Assembly: GCA_051868045.1 (NCBI GenBank)
Contig: JBJDZN010000073.1
Span: forward strand, 1 to 57,288
DNA: 57,288 bases
DNA from: CAKSQF01 sp051868045
Lineage (GTDB): Bacteria; Bacillota; Clostridia; Oscillospirales; CAG-272
Direction of reading: 5' to 3'
Shown here piece by piece: positions 16,309-24,498 of this stretch. Below the pieces are notes generated by a model, which saw nothing but the letters and a program-made list of their open reading frames with translations, did no database searches and was not told the DNA's origin. Numbering within the stretch: the first letter of the stretch is position 1; every line of letters starts with the position of its first letter. The position numbers and the translations under genes were made by a program.

Positions 16309-18678
16309 TCATGGAATATTCTCTCCCTTTTGCGTGGTATTTTCAGACAGGATCTCCCTGTTTTTACGGTTGATTTTGGGGAATTTCAGTCTCTTTCGCT
16401 CTTTGAAGTAGGTTTTTTCCAGAGGCTTTTCAAAGATGACCAGCAGGGCGGGCAGAACCAGCAGAACCGATGCAATGGAGATCAGCACGCCGCGACCGAG
16501 GCAGGTTCCCATGGTTGCGATCAGGGGATCCCGTACCACGCCGCCGATCAGGAAGCCCGACGCCGCCAGAATGGTTCCCGAAGTCAGCACGGTGGGGAAG
16601 GCGGCGTTGATAGCCTCGATCATTGCCGGGAAGCGTTCCCTTCCCTCTTCCCTGCGCAAAGCGGCATATCGGTTGGTGATGACAATGGCGTAGTCGATGG
16701 TGGCTCCCATCTGGATTGCCGACACAATCAGGTAGACGAAGAAGAACAGATTGGTGCCGGTTATGGTATAGTAGCTGAAATTGATAAAGATGGCACCCTG
16801 AATGGTCAGGGTCAGCGGAATGGGCAGTCCCCAGGAACGGAAGGTACACATAAGGATCACAAAGACGAAAAGGGCTGTCAGCAGGCTGACCTTGAGATTA
16901 TCCGATGCAAAGGACTCGTTCAGATCATAGGAAGACATGGAATCGCCTGCAAAGATGGCACCGGGGCAGAAGCCCTTGACCTCGGTCAGAAGCTCGCCAA
17001 TCAGAGCAAAAGTCTCCTTGCTCTCCACGGGACCGTTGATATTGAAGAGCAGGCGGGAATAGTTGGGACCAAGCAGCTGATCCTCGGCATCCTGAACCGT
17101 GTCCCGCAGATCCTCGTAGTTTTCCAGGGCATCGTCATCATCGTAGAGATAGGCGGAAATAAAGTCATCGTGGGAAAAGGCACAGTCGCAAAGTTCCAGA
17201 AGAGAGACGGTATAGATGTTCTTGTTCGCCTCATAGACCGCCATTTCCTCCAGTCCCGATTTGGTATCATCCATGGAGAAGAAGGCGTATGCGGAAAAGA
17301 TGGCGTCCGCAGTCTCGTCATCCATAACCAGAAGGGAGGCAAACCGCTTATAATTGATGGGTTCGGTCAGATAGACCGTCTCATGGTTCAAGGTCAGCTC
17401 GGTATTGGCAAGTCCCAGTGCCTGATCAATCTCCTCGTGTGCCTCCACCATGTCAAGAATCTGTTTTTGCTGTTCGTAATCTTTTCCGGGAACCAGCACA
17501 ACGAACAGATTGCTGTATCCGAAAACCTGCTCGATCTCCTGTTCCGCCACCTGAGAATCGGAAGGACGGTCGGTATCAATACTGTTGGCACTGTAAACAT
17601 ACTCGTTCTGAAAGGACAGAACGGTGCAGACCGACACCAGCACCAGGAAGAATATCGGCAGGACAAAGCGCATTTTGACATCAAAGCGTCCTATACAACG
17701 GACGGAGGGAACCAGATTGCGATGACGTAAGCGGTCGATGAGCTTCGATGCCGACACGATAATGCAGGGCATAAACAGGAATACCGAAATCATGGAGCAG
17801 ACGATGGACTTTGCCAGCACCAGACCCAGATCGGCACCCAGCCGCAGCGTCATGGTGGTCAGAGCCAGCAGTCCGGCGATGGTGGTCAGAGAGGAGCCCG
17901 AAATCTCGGGAATCGCCTTCGCCAGTGCCTGCACAACCGCCTCGTAGGCATCACCGCCGTTTTGTTCCTTTTCCTCGGCAAAGCGGTGACTCAGAATGAT
18001 GGCATAGTCGATGGCAAGGGCAAGCTGCAAAATCGAGCAAACCGAGTTTGAGATAAAGGAAATGGTTCCGAATAAGAAATTGGTTCCCAAATTGAGGATC
18101 GCCGCAACCAGGAAGGTGGCGAGAAAGATGGGAACGTCGGCAATGCTCTTGGAGGTGAAGACCAGCACCATCACGATGACGATCACCGACAGGACCAGAA
18201 CGAAATTCACGTCGCTTTGCAGATCCTCTGCATAGGTGTCGATCAGCGAGGATTCGATCAGCAGATCGTAGTCGGACAGCATGGCAATCATCTGCTCATA
18301 TGCCGCAGCCGATGCCGGATCGTCCTCATCCCCTTCAAAGGTCACCGAAAAGAGAGCCGAGGACTGACTGTAATAGTCGGGCGTATTGGAGAAAGAAAAA
18401 CTCTTGACTCCGTCCAGCTCCTCAATCCTGTCGTGAAGTTCCAACGCCTTTTCGTAGGAAATGTTGCGCACCATCACCTTGGCAGAACCGTAAGTAATGA
18501 ACTCCTCGTCCATGATGTCGATTGCCCGACGGGTATCGGTATCCTGAGGCAGGTAGGCGGTGATGCTGTATTCGATCTCCACAAGTCTCATTCCGAAGAC
18601 ACAGAAAACCAACAGTACCGCAAACAAAAGCAGGATACTCTTTTTATGATCTACAATAAACCTTGCCAGCCTGACCAC
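16309..18678 (-). CDS. MMPL/RND-superfamily membrane transporter
   Basis: A 790-residue transporter made of two similar halves, each with one helix, a large external loop and a bundle of five helices. The conserved G-x3-D-Y proton-relay motifs are LAIDYAIILSHRF in the first half and ATIDYAIVITNRY in the second. MMPL proteins move lipids, siderophores or drugs outward using the proton gradient. I choose a GTG start at 18678 because GAGGAG lies 8 nt before it; the ATG 19 codons upstream lies within the promoter region. It is divergent from a TetR gene with a shared 21-bp palindrome, and followed immediately by the GLUG surface protein. A drug or lipid efflux role is possible; linkage to the surface protein raises the option of envelope assembly. 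Confidence 0.93.
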   Translation of the reverse strand: MVRLARFIVDHKKSILLLFAVLLVFCVFGMRLVEIEYSITAYLPQDTDTRRAIDIMDEEFITYGSAKVMVRNISYEKALELHDRIEELDGVKSFSFSNTPDYYSQSSALFSVTFEGDEDDPASAAAYEQMIAMLSDYDLLIESSLIDTYAEDLQSDVNFVLVLSVIVIVMVLVFTSKSIADVPIFLATFLVAAILNLGTNFLFGTISFISNSVCSILQLALAIDYAIILSHRFAEEKEQNGGDAYEAVVQALAKAIPEISGSSLTTIAGLLALTTMTLRLGADLGLVLAKSIVCSMISVFLFMPCIIVSASKLIDRLRHRNLVPSVRCIGRFDVKMRFVLPIFFLVLVSVCTVLSFQNEYVYSANSIDTDRPSDSQVAEQEIEQVFGYSNLFVVLVPGKDYEQQKQILDMVEAHEEIDQALGLANTELTLNHETVYLTEPINYKRFASLLVMDDETADAIFSAYAFFSMDDTKSGLEEMAVYEANKNIYTVSLLELCDCAFSHDDFISAYLYDDDDALENYEDLRDTVQDAEDQLLGPNYSRLLFNINGPVESKETFALIGELLTEVKGFCPGAIFAGDSMSSYDLNESFASDNLKVSLLTALFVFVILMCTFRSWGLPIPLTLTIQGAIFINFSYYTITGTNLFFFVYLIVSAIQMGATIDYAIVITNRYAALRREEGRERFPAMIEAINAAFPTVLTSGTILAASGFLIGGVVRDPLIATMGTCLGRGVLISIASVLLVLPALLVIFEKPLEKTYFKERKRLKFPKINRKNREILSENTTQKGENIP

Positions 18679-18728
18679 TTTGCAAACTCCTCTTCTCGAA
18701 AAGTTAATAATATTTTCGTATAAATTTC

Positions 18729-18757
18729 TTGACAATAGTATAATTATATGATATAAT
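18729..18757 (+). promoter_or_regulatory. Consensus promoter of the TetR-family gene
   Basis: TTGACA, exactly 17 bp, TATAAT; both boxes are perfect. The -10 lies inside the palindromic operator. Confidence 0.85.
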
Positions 18758-18760
18758 TAT
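18740..18760. promoter_or_regulatory. Perfect 21-bp palindrome, likely TetR operator
   Basis: ATAATTATAT and ATATAATTAT are exact reverse complements around a single central G. It covers the -10 box of the TetR gene and, on the other strand, a TATAAT (18743-18748) suited to the divergent MMPL gene. One bound dimer pair would shut both promoters. The -35 for the minus direction is poor (TTAAAT), consistent with a regulated promoter. Confidence 0.75.
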
Positions 18761-18857
18761 GAAGGATTTAAGGGCTATCTTGTTACGAATATTTGAACGA
18801 ACAAAAAATTGCCAATCCCAAAGACGAAATCGGCAGATTACGGAGGCATCAACCAAA

Positions 18858-19466
18858 ATGCGGGAATACAAGGACAAGCGAATTCTTCGGAGCATGCGGG
18901 ATCTGCGGCAGGCACTACTGGATCTGCTGAAGACCAAACCCATTGATAAAATTTCGGTGCTGGACATCTGTGCCACGGCGCAGATCAATAAAATGACCTT
19001 CTACAAATATTATTCCGACAAATATGATCTGCTGGAGGACTGCATCCGCACGACCGCCACGGAAATCTATGAAGGCTGTATCGGCACGGTGCATCCCACC
19101 GATGCCGCCCCCGGCGATCCGGTGGGATTCTGCGTCAGTCTGGCAGACGCCTCGATCGCCGAGTGCATCCGATACAGGGACGTTCTGATCTCTCTGGCAT
19201 CGGGCAACAATCTTTACTGTCTGACGCTGGTTCGGAACTGCCTGAACAAGGTGGTAGAGGCACTGCTGAACAGTCTCAGCAGTCTGGTCACCTTCAAATA
19301 TCCCACCCCTGTGGTCTCTGCCTTTCTCGCCGGCGGGTTCTCCAACCTGATCTTCACCACCCTTTCCTCGGGCAGGGAGATTGATGCTGCCCAATTCCAT
19401 GAATATGCCCTGACCTTCTTTACCGACATCATAAACAACAGAATTCTGGTAAAGAGCAACCCATAA
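18858..19466 (+). CDS. TetR-family transcriptional repressor
   Basis: A 202-residue regulator. The N-terminal DNA-binding domain has the TetR helix-turn-helix at about residues 27-60 (KISVLDICATAQINKMTFYKYY, with MTFYKYYSDKYDLL as the clearest part); the rest is a helical ligand-binding/dimer domain. The sequence is of the DhaS/'TetR-C' type frequent in Firmicutes. CGGAGG lies 11 nt before the ATG at 18858; an earlier in-frame ATG lies at the -10 box and cannot be used from this promoter. It is divergent from the MMPL-GLUG unit and most likely represses both itself and that unit until a small molecule, perhaps a transport substrate, binds. Confidence 0.92.
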   Translation: MREYKDKRILRSMRDLRQALLDLLKTKPIDKISVLDICATAQINKMTFYKYYSDKYDLLEDCIRTTATEIYEGCIGTVHPTDAAPGDPVGFCVSLADASIAECIRYRDVLISLASGNNLYCLTLVRNCLNKVVEALLNSLSSLVTFKYPTPVVSAFLAGGFSNLIFTTLSSGREIDAAQFHEYALTFFTDIINNRILVKSNP

Positions 19467-19542
19467 CCCGCCTGTAGCCCCACATATCAGAAATCAGAAG
19501 CAGATTTCAGGTCAAAATGTGCCGTAAATTTGCAATATCAAG

Positions 19543-19571
19543 TTGACTTTTGGCTCTGCTTGTGGTAAAAT
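19543..19571 (+). promoter_or_regulatory. Promoter of the CXXC/4Fe-4S redox pair
   Basis: TTGACT, exactly 17 bp, TAAAAT, about 65 nt before the first start codon. The two redox genes that follow are 19 bp apart and would be transcribed together. Confidence 0.85.
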
Positions 19572-19635
19572 AGGAATGCTGTGAGTGACGCAGTTCTCAC
19601 ACATCAAAATCGACACCGAAAGGACGGTGCGGATT

Positions 19636-20538
19636 ATGTCCGAAAACCGAAAACGCCCACTGCGGTGGGTTTATGACCTTCTCTTTCTCCTTCTGACGCT
19701 GGTGCTGGGTGCGATGATCATCCTGCAAACCGCCTCCATCTACCGGGAAGGAGTCGAAGCCCGAAATCGGGCGGCAGAAACCGCCGAGCAGGAGGCCATC
19801 CTTCAGGGGCTGGATGAGTCCCAGACCCGGCTTGCCGTCTCAAAGGCAAAGGCGGGAATTCAGATTTACAGTCGGGAGATCGTGTCGGAGAAATTTGCAA
19901 AGGTCGTCCCCGTCCTGATCCCATGGCTGGCAGTAACCCTTTTCGGGATCGTATACAGCCTGATTACCCCGGCAATGACCGAAAAACGGGGCAAAACTCC
20001 CTCCTACATGACGATGGAGCGGCTGTCTGACCGACGTCCGAATGCGCCCGCCGATCAGAAGGAAGCCGAATTTTCCGCTGCGGTATCCGAACATCGGGGA
20101 CTGCTGAAGAAATCCAGGCTCCTGCTTGGGATTACGGCGGGACTCTGCCTGATTCTCGCCCTGTTTCCGCTTGGGTATCTGCTGGATTTTTCCCACTTTC
20201 CCAATACCGATCTGAACGGCGAAGTCATAAAGATGGTGCTGTTCATCCTTCCCTTTGTTGCGGTCATGTTTCTTCTGTCGGCAACCTATGTGATTCTGCG
20301 GGATCGCCAGATTCAAAAAATCATCGAGGTTGAAAAGCGACTGTCCCGGTGCGGGGACCCGTCCGCCAAAGCGGTCAATGAAAACATCACCCGCCGTCAG
20401 AAATGGATTCCCGCTCTGCGGATCATCCTTCTCTGCATCGGCATCGGATTGGTTGTGCTCGGATGCTTCAATCAGAGCGTCCGGGATGTGTTCGTCAAGG
20501 CAACCAACATCTGCACCGAATGTATCGGTCTGGGATAA
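19636..20538 (+). CDS. CD1871A-like CXXC membrane protein, long form
   Basis: A 300-residue membrane protein with about five helices (near residues 14-32, 90-112, 162-183, 199-221 and 259-278). It ends in NICTECIGLG, a CXXC (Cys293, Cys296) four residues from the C-terminus. That tail matches the small 'CD1871A family CXXC motif-containing' proteins of Clostridia, which are usually only about 50 residues and sit beside a 4Fe-4S membrane protein with a thioredoxin partner; that is the context here. This version carries roughly 240 extra residues, including a Glu/Ala-rich helical stretch (40-80) between the first two helices. AAAGGA lies 11 nt before the ATG. A dithiol electron-relay role is inference. 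Confidence 0.8.
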   Translation: MSENRKRPLRWVYDLLFLLLTLVLGAMIILQTASIYREGVEARNRAAETAEQEAILQGLDESQTRLAVSKAKAGIQIYSREIVSEKFAKVVPVLIPWLAVTLFGIVYSLITPAMTEKRGKTPSYMTMERLSDRRPNAPADQKEAEFSAAVSEHRGLLKKSRLLLGITAGLCLILALFPLGYLLDFSHFPNTDLNGEVIKMVLFILPFVAVMFLLSATYVILRDRQIQKIIEVEKRLSRCGDPSAKAVNENITRRQKWIPALRIILLCIGIGLVVLGCFNQSVRDVFVKATNICTECIGLG

Positions 20539-20557
20539 GGGATAGGGGATTTTTAAG

Positions 20558-22165
20558 ATGAAAACCATAGAAAAAGAGACCCCGAAAGCCGGGGATCAGA
20601 AGAAAAAAGAAGGCCGGCTCCGCCGCCATATGCCCACCAAGCGTCGACTGATTCAGTTGTATGCCGCCCTGCTGTACAATGCCAACCTGAAGGGCTTTGT
20701 TTCGGGCAAAATCTACACCGGCACCACCAAATACCTTTGCCTGCCGGGACTGAACTGCTATTCCTGCCCCGGTGCGGTGGGTGCCTGTCCGTTGGGTGCC
20801 CTCCAGAATGCACTTGCAAGCTCCAATACCAAGGTTCCCGCCTATGTCTTCGGCATTATTATCCTGTTCGGACTGCTTCTGGGACGGACAATCTGCGGAT
20901 TCCTCTGCCCTTTCGGACTGATTCAGGAACTCCTTCACAAAATTCCATCGCCAAAACTCAAAAAGAACCGGTTTACCCGGATTTTCTCCTATTTCAAATA
21001 TGTGATTCTGGTTGCGCTGGTGATCATGATTCCCCTTGCCCTCATGGATAAGCTGGCAGTTCCGGGATTCTGCAAGTACATATGCCCTGCCGGAACCCTG
21101 GAAGGTGCCATCGGACTGTTGTCCAACAAGAACAACACCGATCTGTTCCCCATGCTGGGTCCGCTGTTCACCTGGAAATTCTGCCTGCTGGTGGGAATTA
21201 TCGTTGCCAGCATCTTCATCTTCCGCTTCTTCTGCCGTTTCTTCTGCCCGTTGGGTGCCATCTACGGCTTTTTCTGCAGGCTGGCACTGATCGGCGTCAA
21301 GTTGGATAAAGACAAATGCGTCTCCTGCGGCTTGTGTGTCACCACCTGCAAGATGGACATCCGCCATGTAGGCGATCACGAGTGTATCCACTGCGGAGGC
21401 TGTATTCCCGTCTGCCCCACAAAAGCAATCCACTGGAGCGGATCCAAATATTTCATTCCCACAGAAACTGCCGCCGGCACCGCCGCAAAAGCAGATGAAC
21501 CTGCGGATGAGGCAAAAATTGCCGAAAGCAATGCTAAAATCCGCCGCAGAGGCAGAATTCTGAAGATTGTTGCCGGAATTCTGGCAGGCGCACTGCTGAT
21601 CACGGCACTCTGGTATTACAACATCTACGACAGAGACAAGACCGTTCCGGACGATCCTGTATCAGTAATCCCACCGACCACCGATACGGGGGAGGAAGAG
21701 AAGGTCTACGGCTATCAGGTCGGCAACTACTGTCCCGACTTTACCCTTCCCGGGGTGGGCGGCGATCCTGATTTCGTCCTCTCTGAGAATCTGGGAACGG
21801 TTGTCGTCATCAATTTCTGGGCAACCTGGTGCGGTCCCTGCGTCAATGAACTGCCCTACTTCGAACAGCTTTCCGGCGAATATGCCGACAATCTGACGGT
21901 AGTCGCCATTCACGGACAGGTTACCGAGCCGGTGGATGCCTACATTGAGAACAAGGGCTGGAGCGACTGGAAGGTAGGCTTCGTACTGGACACCCCGCAA
22001 ACCGATACCGACAATCAGACCGTTCTGCAAATCATCGGAAAATCGGACGCCCTGCCCGTTACGGTGATTGTGGATCAGGAAGGCAAAATCATCTTCCGCC
22101 GCACCGGATCGATTACCTACGACCAGCTCATTGCGGCAATAGCCCCCGCTTTAGAGGATCAATAA
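20558..22165 (+). CDS. NapH-like 4Fe-4S membrane protein fused to an extracytoplasmic thioredoxin domain
   Basis: A 535-residue fusion. Residues about 85-250 form a membrane domain of NapH/NosR/CcoG type with three CxxxCP motifs (CGFLCPFG near 112, CKYICPAG near 171, CRFFCPLG near 225). A ferredoxin-type pair follows, CVSCGLCVTTC (about 254-264) and CIHCGGCIPVC (about 276-286), each donating to two [4Fe-4S] clusters. An Ala/Glu-rich linker and another helix (about 345-365) lead to a TlpA/ResA-like thioredoxin domain with WATWCGPC near 420-427 and the cis-Pro 'ALPVTVIVDQ'. An extra N-terminal Cys patch is CLPGLNCYSC. The likely role is to carry electrons from cytoplasmic donors through Fe-S centres to the outside dithiol, replacing CcdA/DsbD; this is inferred from architecture. 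Confidence 0.9.
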   Translation: MKTIEKETPKAGDQKKKEGRLRRHMPTKRRLIQLYAALLYNANLKGFVSGKIYTGTTKYLCLPGLNCYSCPGAVGACPLGALQNALASSNTKVPAYVFGIIILFGLLLGRTICGFLCPFGLIQELLHKIPSPKLKKNRFTRIFSYFKYVILVALVIMIPLALMDKLAVPGFCKYICPAGTLEGAIGLLSNKNNTDLFPMLGPLFTWKFCLLVGIIVASIFIFRFFCRFFCPLGAIYGFFCRLALIGVKLDKDKCVSCGLCVTTCKMDIRHVGDHECIHCGGCIPVCPTKAIHWSGSKYFIPTETAAGTAAKADEPADEAKIAESNAKIRRRGRILKIVAGILAGALLITALWYYNIYDRDKTVPDDPVSVIPPTTDTGEEEKVYGYQVGNYCPDFTLPGVGGDPDFVLSENLGTVVVINFWATWCGPCVNELPYFEQLSGEYADNLTVVAIHGQVTEPVDAYIENKGWSDWKVGFVLDTPQTDTDNQTVLQIIGKSDALPVTVIVDQEGKIIFRRTGSITYDQLIAAIAPALEDQ

Positions 22166-22181
22166 ACCATATAAAATCGTA

Positions 22182-22219
22182 AATCGTGGCTGCCGCTTAA
22201 CCAAGCGGCAGCCACGATT
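22182..22219 (+). terminator. 17-bp hairpin after the redox operon
   Basis: A perfect 17-bp GC-rich stem (starting AATCGTGGC and closing with GCCACGATT) around AACC, 16 nt after the stop. Only GATTTATT follows, so it may be a weak or stabilising structure. Confidence 0.7.
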
Positions 22220-22256
22220 GGATTTATTGGCATTCCCATTGGAATAACCGGCATTC

Positions 22257-22297
22257 CCACAAAAATATCGCCTGCATAACAGGCGATATTTTTGTGG
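22257..22297. terminator. Bidirectional terminator, 18-bp stem
   Basis: A perfect 18-bp stem (CCACAAAAATATCGCCTG and its complement) around CATAA. A run of A in one arm and T in the other can end transcripts from both directions; it sits between the convergent redox operon and lipoprotein gene. Confidence 0.8.
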
Positions 22298-22302
22298 CGG
22301 AT

Positions 22303-22327
22303 CAGTTCCCGAAAATTCCGGGAACTG
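22303..22327 (-). terminator. Third hairpin in the convergent gap
   Basis: CAGTTCCCG and CGGGAACTG form a 9-bp stem around AAAATTC, 25 nt beyond the lipoprotein stop. On the minus strand the loop reads GAATTTT. Confidence 0.55.
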
Positions 22328-22351
22328 ACTCCTGTTCATTTACTTGTTCAT

Positions 22352-24337
22352 TTAATGGTAGTAGGAAATGCCGTACAGGTAACCATGTTCCTCATCCAGT
22401 CCACTGGGAACCATGCTGCACTTCTGAAGCGTCCACATTTTCAGGAAGGACAGAAGCTGATCGTTCACAGGATAAGCACCGTCCTCATTGCAAAGCTCAC
22501 CGTAGCTCTTGAGCATCTGCTCAAAATAGTAAATGGTGATGGTATTGGTGTTCTCATCATAGGTCGATGCCGACAGCATCTGAACGCCGGAGCACTGATT
22601 AACCGTACAGAAGGTAATACCTTCCTCGCCGCCCAGCATCCGTGTTTCCTTATTAAGGATTACCATTGCCAGGGGTCCGTTCACCGATCCCACATGATAG
22701 TAACCGTTGGAATCTCTGTACAGTTCTGTGGTATTGCTGTATTCAATATAATCCAACGTCTTTCCTGCGGTAGAACCGGTTACGGAAACTGCAGTAGGCG
22801 CATTTGCGGTAATCTCGAGAACCTGCTTATCATAGATCGGAACATCCTCGCCTACCACAATATCTCTGATTTTCTCAATCTTCAATTCCATGGAAACGGG
22901 ATAAGAGCTTGCGCTGATACCGAACAGCCACTTGTTGTTGAATGCCCATTCGCCTGCACCATCCTTCAGATATTGTTCCTCAATAAGGAAAATGAAGGAG
23001 GGTTCCTTACCGGTGGCAAAGCAGTCATCATAGGGATCATGCTGCACATAACCTGCACCGGAGCAGGGATAATTGCCGATATAAACCGAAGAAGCTCCGT
23101 TCACATTGGTGATGGTAACACGGTAAACGCCTACATCGCCGGGATCGTCGGGTGTGAATGCGTAATAATAAAGGGAATCGTCCTGAGGAGTCGCAAACAG
23201 GGGATCATCCGAATCGTCAAAACGCTCTTCCTCAAGGTAAATCTTTATCGTTTTACCGCTTTCGACCTTTTCAGGAGAGAAAGCTTCACGGTCACCGCTG
23301 GTCGGCTTGGGATAAAGCCCAACGATACAACTGAGGCTTTCTGCCTGGAAGACCAACTTGGGATCCTTCATAAATCCGTCGGGAATGCCGCCGGTCAACT
23401 GGATAGAGTAACCGGAAACAGCCTCTCCGGCATCATATACGGTATACTTGGGCGCATTGAAACTGAAAATACCGTTTTCATTTGTCGAACCCATGGCAAT
23501 CAGCTTGGTTCCCTCATCATTGGTAATGACCATCTGTACGCCCGGAATTCCCTCGCCCTGCGTATGTGCTTTACCGTCAGCGTCGGTGCAGTCGTAGTCA
23601 TAGATGACTCTTACGGAAAAATCATAGGTCTTGGTTGCGCCGCATATGGTGCAGACCTCATTGACATAGATGTGCTGATGGGTTACAGGATCGTTACCGC
23701 CGGAAGGAACGGTGGTGGTAACAGGATTTGTCGTTTTCTCAGGAGCTACAGTGGTTGTCGTCACAGGATCAGAACCGGTGGAGGGATCCTGTGAGGTAAC
23801 GGGAGTACTTCCGCCGGGAATGGTAGTGGTAACAGTAGGTGCGGTGGTGGTGGCACCGGACTCCGAAGAGGAGTCGGTGCCGGTCTTCACCAGTGTCAGC
23901 GTGTAGCTGTGGGTTTCGGCATCAGTCTTCACTGCAGTATTGTCGAAGGTGTATCCCTCGGGAATACCGCCGATGATGTGGACATCGTACTCATCGTAGC
24001 TGTTGCTGCCGGTGAGAACATAATTTGCCTTCCCTTCTGCATCGGTTGTAACGGGCAGCAGGCAGAAATCCTCGCCCTTGCAGATCTGAACCATTACACC
24101 GCTGACAGGCAGATTGGTGTCACCGCAGACAACGGTGAACACATACGCAGGCTCATCGGCGGTGGGATCCGGTTCAGTTACCGGCTCCGTGGTCGAACCG
24201 ATGGTAGTCGCTTCCGATGTGGTTCCGGAGGCAGACGATGTTGCGGTCGTATCTCCTTCTCCGCAGGAAGCCAATACGCCGATTGTCAGACAAAAGGCTG
24301 CCAGACAAAGGGTCAGCTTACTGTAATTGTTTTTCAT
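22352..24337 (-). CDS. Lipoprotein with CarboxypepD-reg-like domain, Thr-rich linker and C-terminal 'YHVG' module
   Basis: A 661-residue lipoprotein (LASC lipobox, Cys25). After a Thr/Ser spacer, residues about 60-150 look like a carboxypeptidase-regulatory/Cna-B-type beta domain (PVSGVMVQICKGEDFCLLPV). A Thr/Pro/Val-rich linker of about 75 residues follows, then HQHIYVNEVCTICGATK, a CxxC knuckle found in several clostridial surface proteins, a second prealbumin-like domain, a Tyr-rich middle part, and a C-terminal module starting GYYHVGSVNGPL and ending YLYGISYYH. That last module is shared with the 938-residue neighbour. Unlike its two upstream neighbours it lacks a thioredoxin domain. AAAGGA is 10 nt before the ATG. 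No enzyme motif is visible; binding or scaffolding next to thioredoxin lipoproteins is a guess. Confidence 0.85.
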   Translation of the reverse strand: MKNNYSKLTLCLAAFCLTIGVLASCGEGDTTATSSASGTTSEATTIGSTTEPVTEPDPTADEPAYVFTVVCGDTNLPVSGVMVQICKGEDFCLLPVTTDAEGKANYVLTGSNSYDEYDVHIIGGIPEGYTFDNTAVKTDAETHSYTLTLVKTGTDSSSESGATTTAPTVTTTIPGGSTPVTSQDPSTGSDPVTTTTVAPEKTTNPVTTTVPSGGNDPVTHQHIYVNEVCTICGATKTYDFSVRVIYDYDCTDADGKAHTQGEGIPGVQMVITNDEGTKLIAMGSTNENGIFSFNAPKYTVYDAGEAVSGYSIQLTGGIPDGFMKDPKLVFQAESLSCIVGLYPKPTSGDREAFSPEKVESGKTIKIYLEEERFDDSDDPLFATPQDDSLYYYAFTPDDPGDVGVYRVTITNVNGASSVYIGNYPCSGAGYVQHDPYDDCFATGKEPSFIFLIEEQYLKDGAGEWAFNNKWLFGISASSYPVSMELKIEKIRDIVVGEDVPIYDKQVLEITANAPTAVSVTGSTAGKTLDYIEYSNTTELYRDSNGYYHVGSVNGPLAMVILNKETRMLGGEEGITFCTVNQCSGVQMLSASTYDENTNTITIYYFEQMLKSYGELCNEDGAYPVNDQLLSFLKMWTLQKCSMVPSGLDEEHGYLYGISYYH

Positions 24338-24406
24338 GTGCAATCATTCCTTTCTATTCTTCTCCCGGAGGAACTTCCCCACGGTAGTATACTGAGATAC
24401 CTTCCG

Positions 24407-24426
24407 ATCGGCTTTTCAGAGCCGAT
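24407..24426 (-). terminator. 7-bp hairpin between lipoprotein genes
   Basis: ATCGGCT and AGCCGAT pair around a 6-nt loop. There is no T-run on the minus strand, so it could be a partial terminator or a processing site. Confidence 0.4.
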
Positions 24427-24498
24427 TAAGGCAGTTAAACCCTTCCGAAAAGCAGAGTCAGCGTGAACCCGCCTGACGGAGGAGTTCGGGGTGCCGGA

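Noticed and set aside
22151..22339. Small minus-strand open frame over the triple hairpins
   Set aside because: It is made of the terminator stems and overlaps the end of the redox operon; composition is not protein-like.
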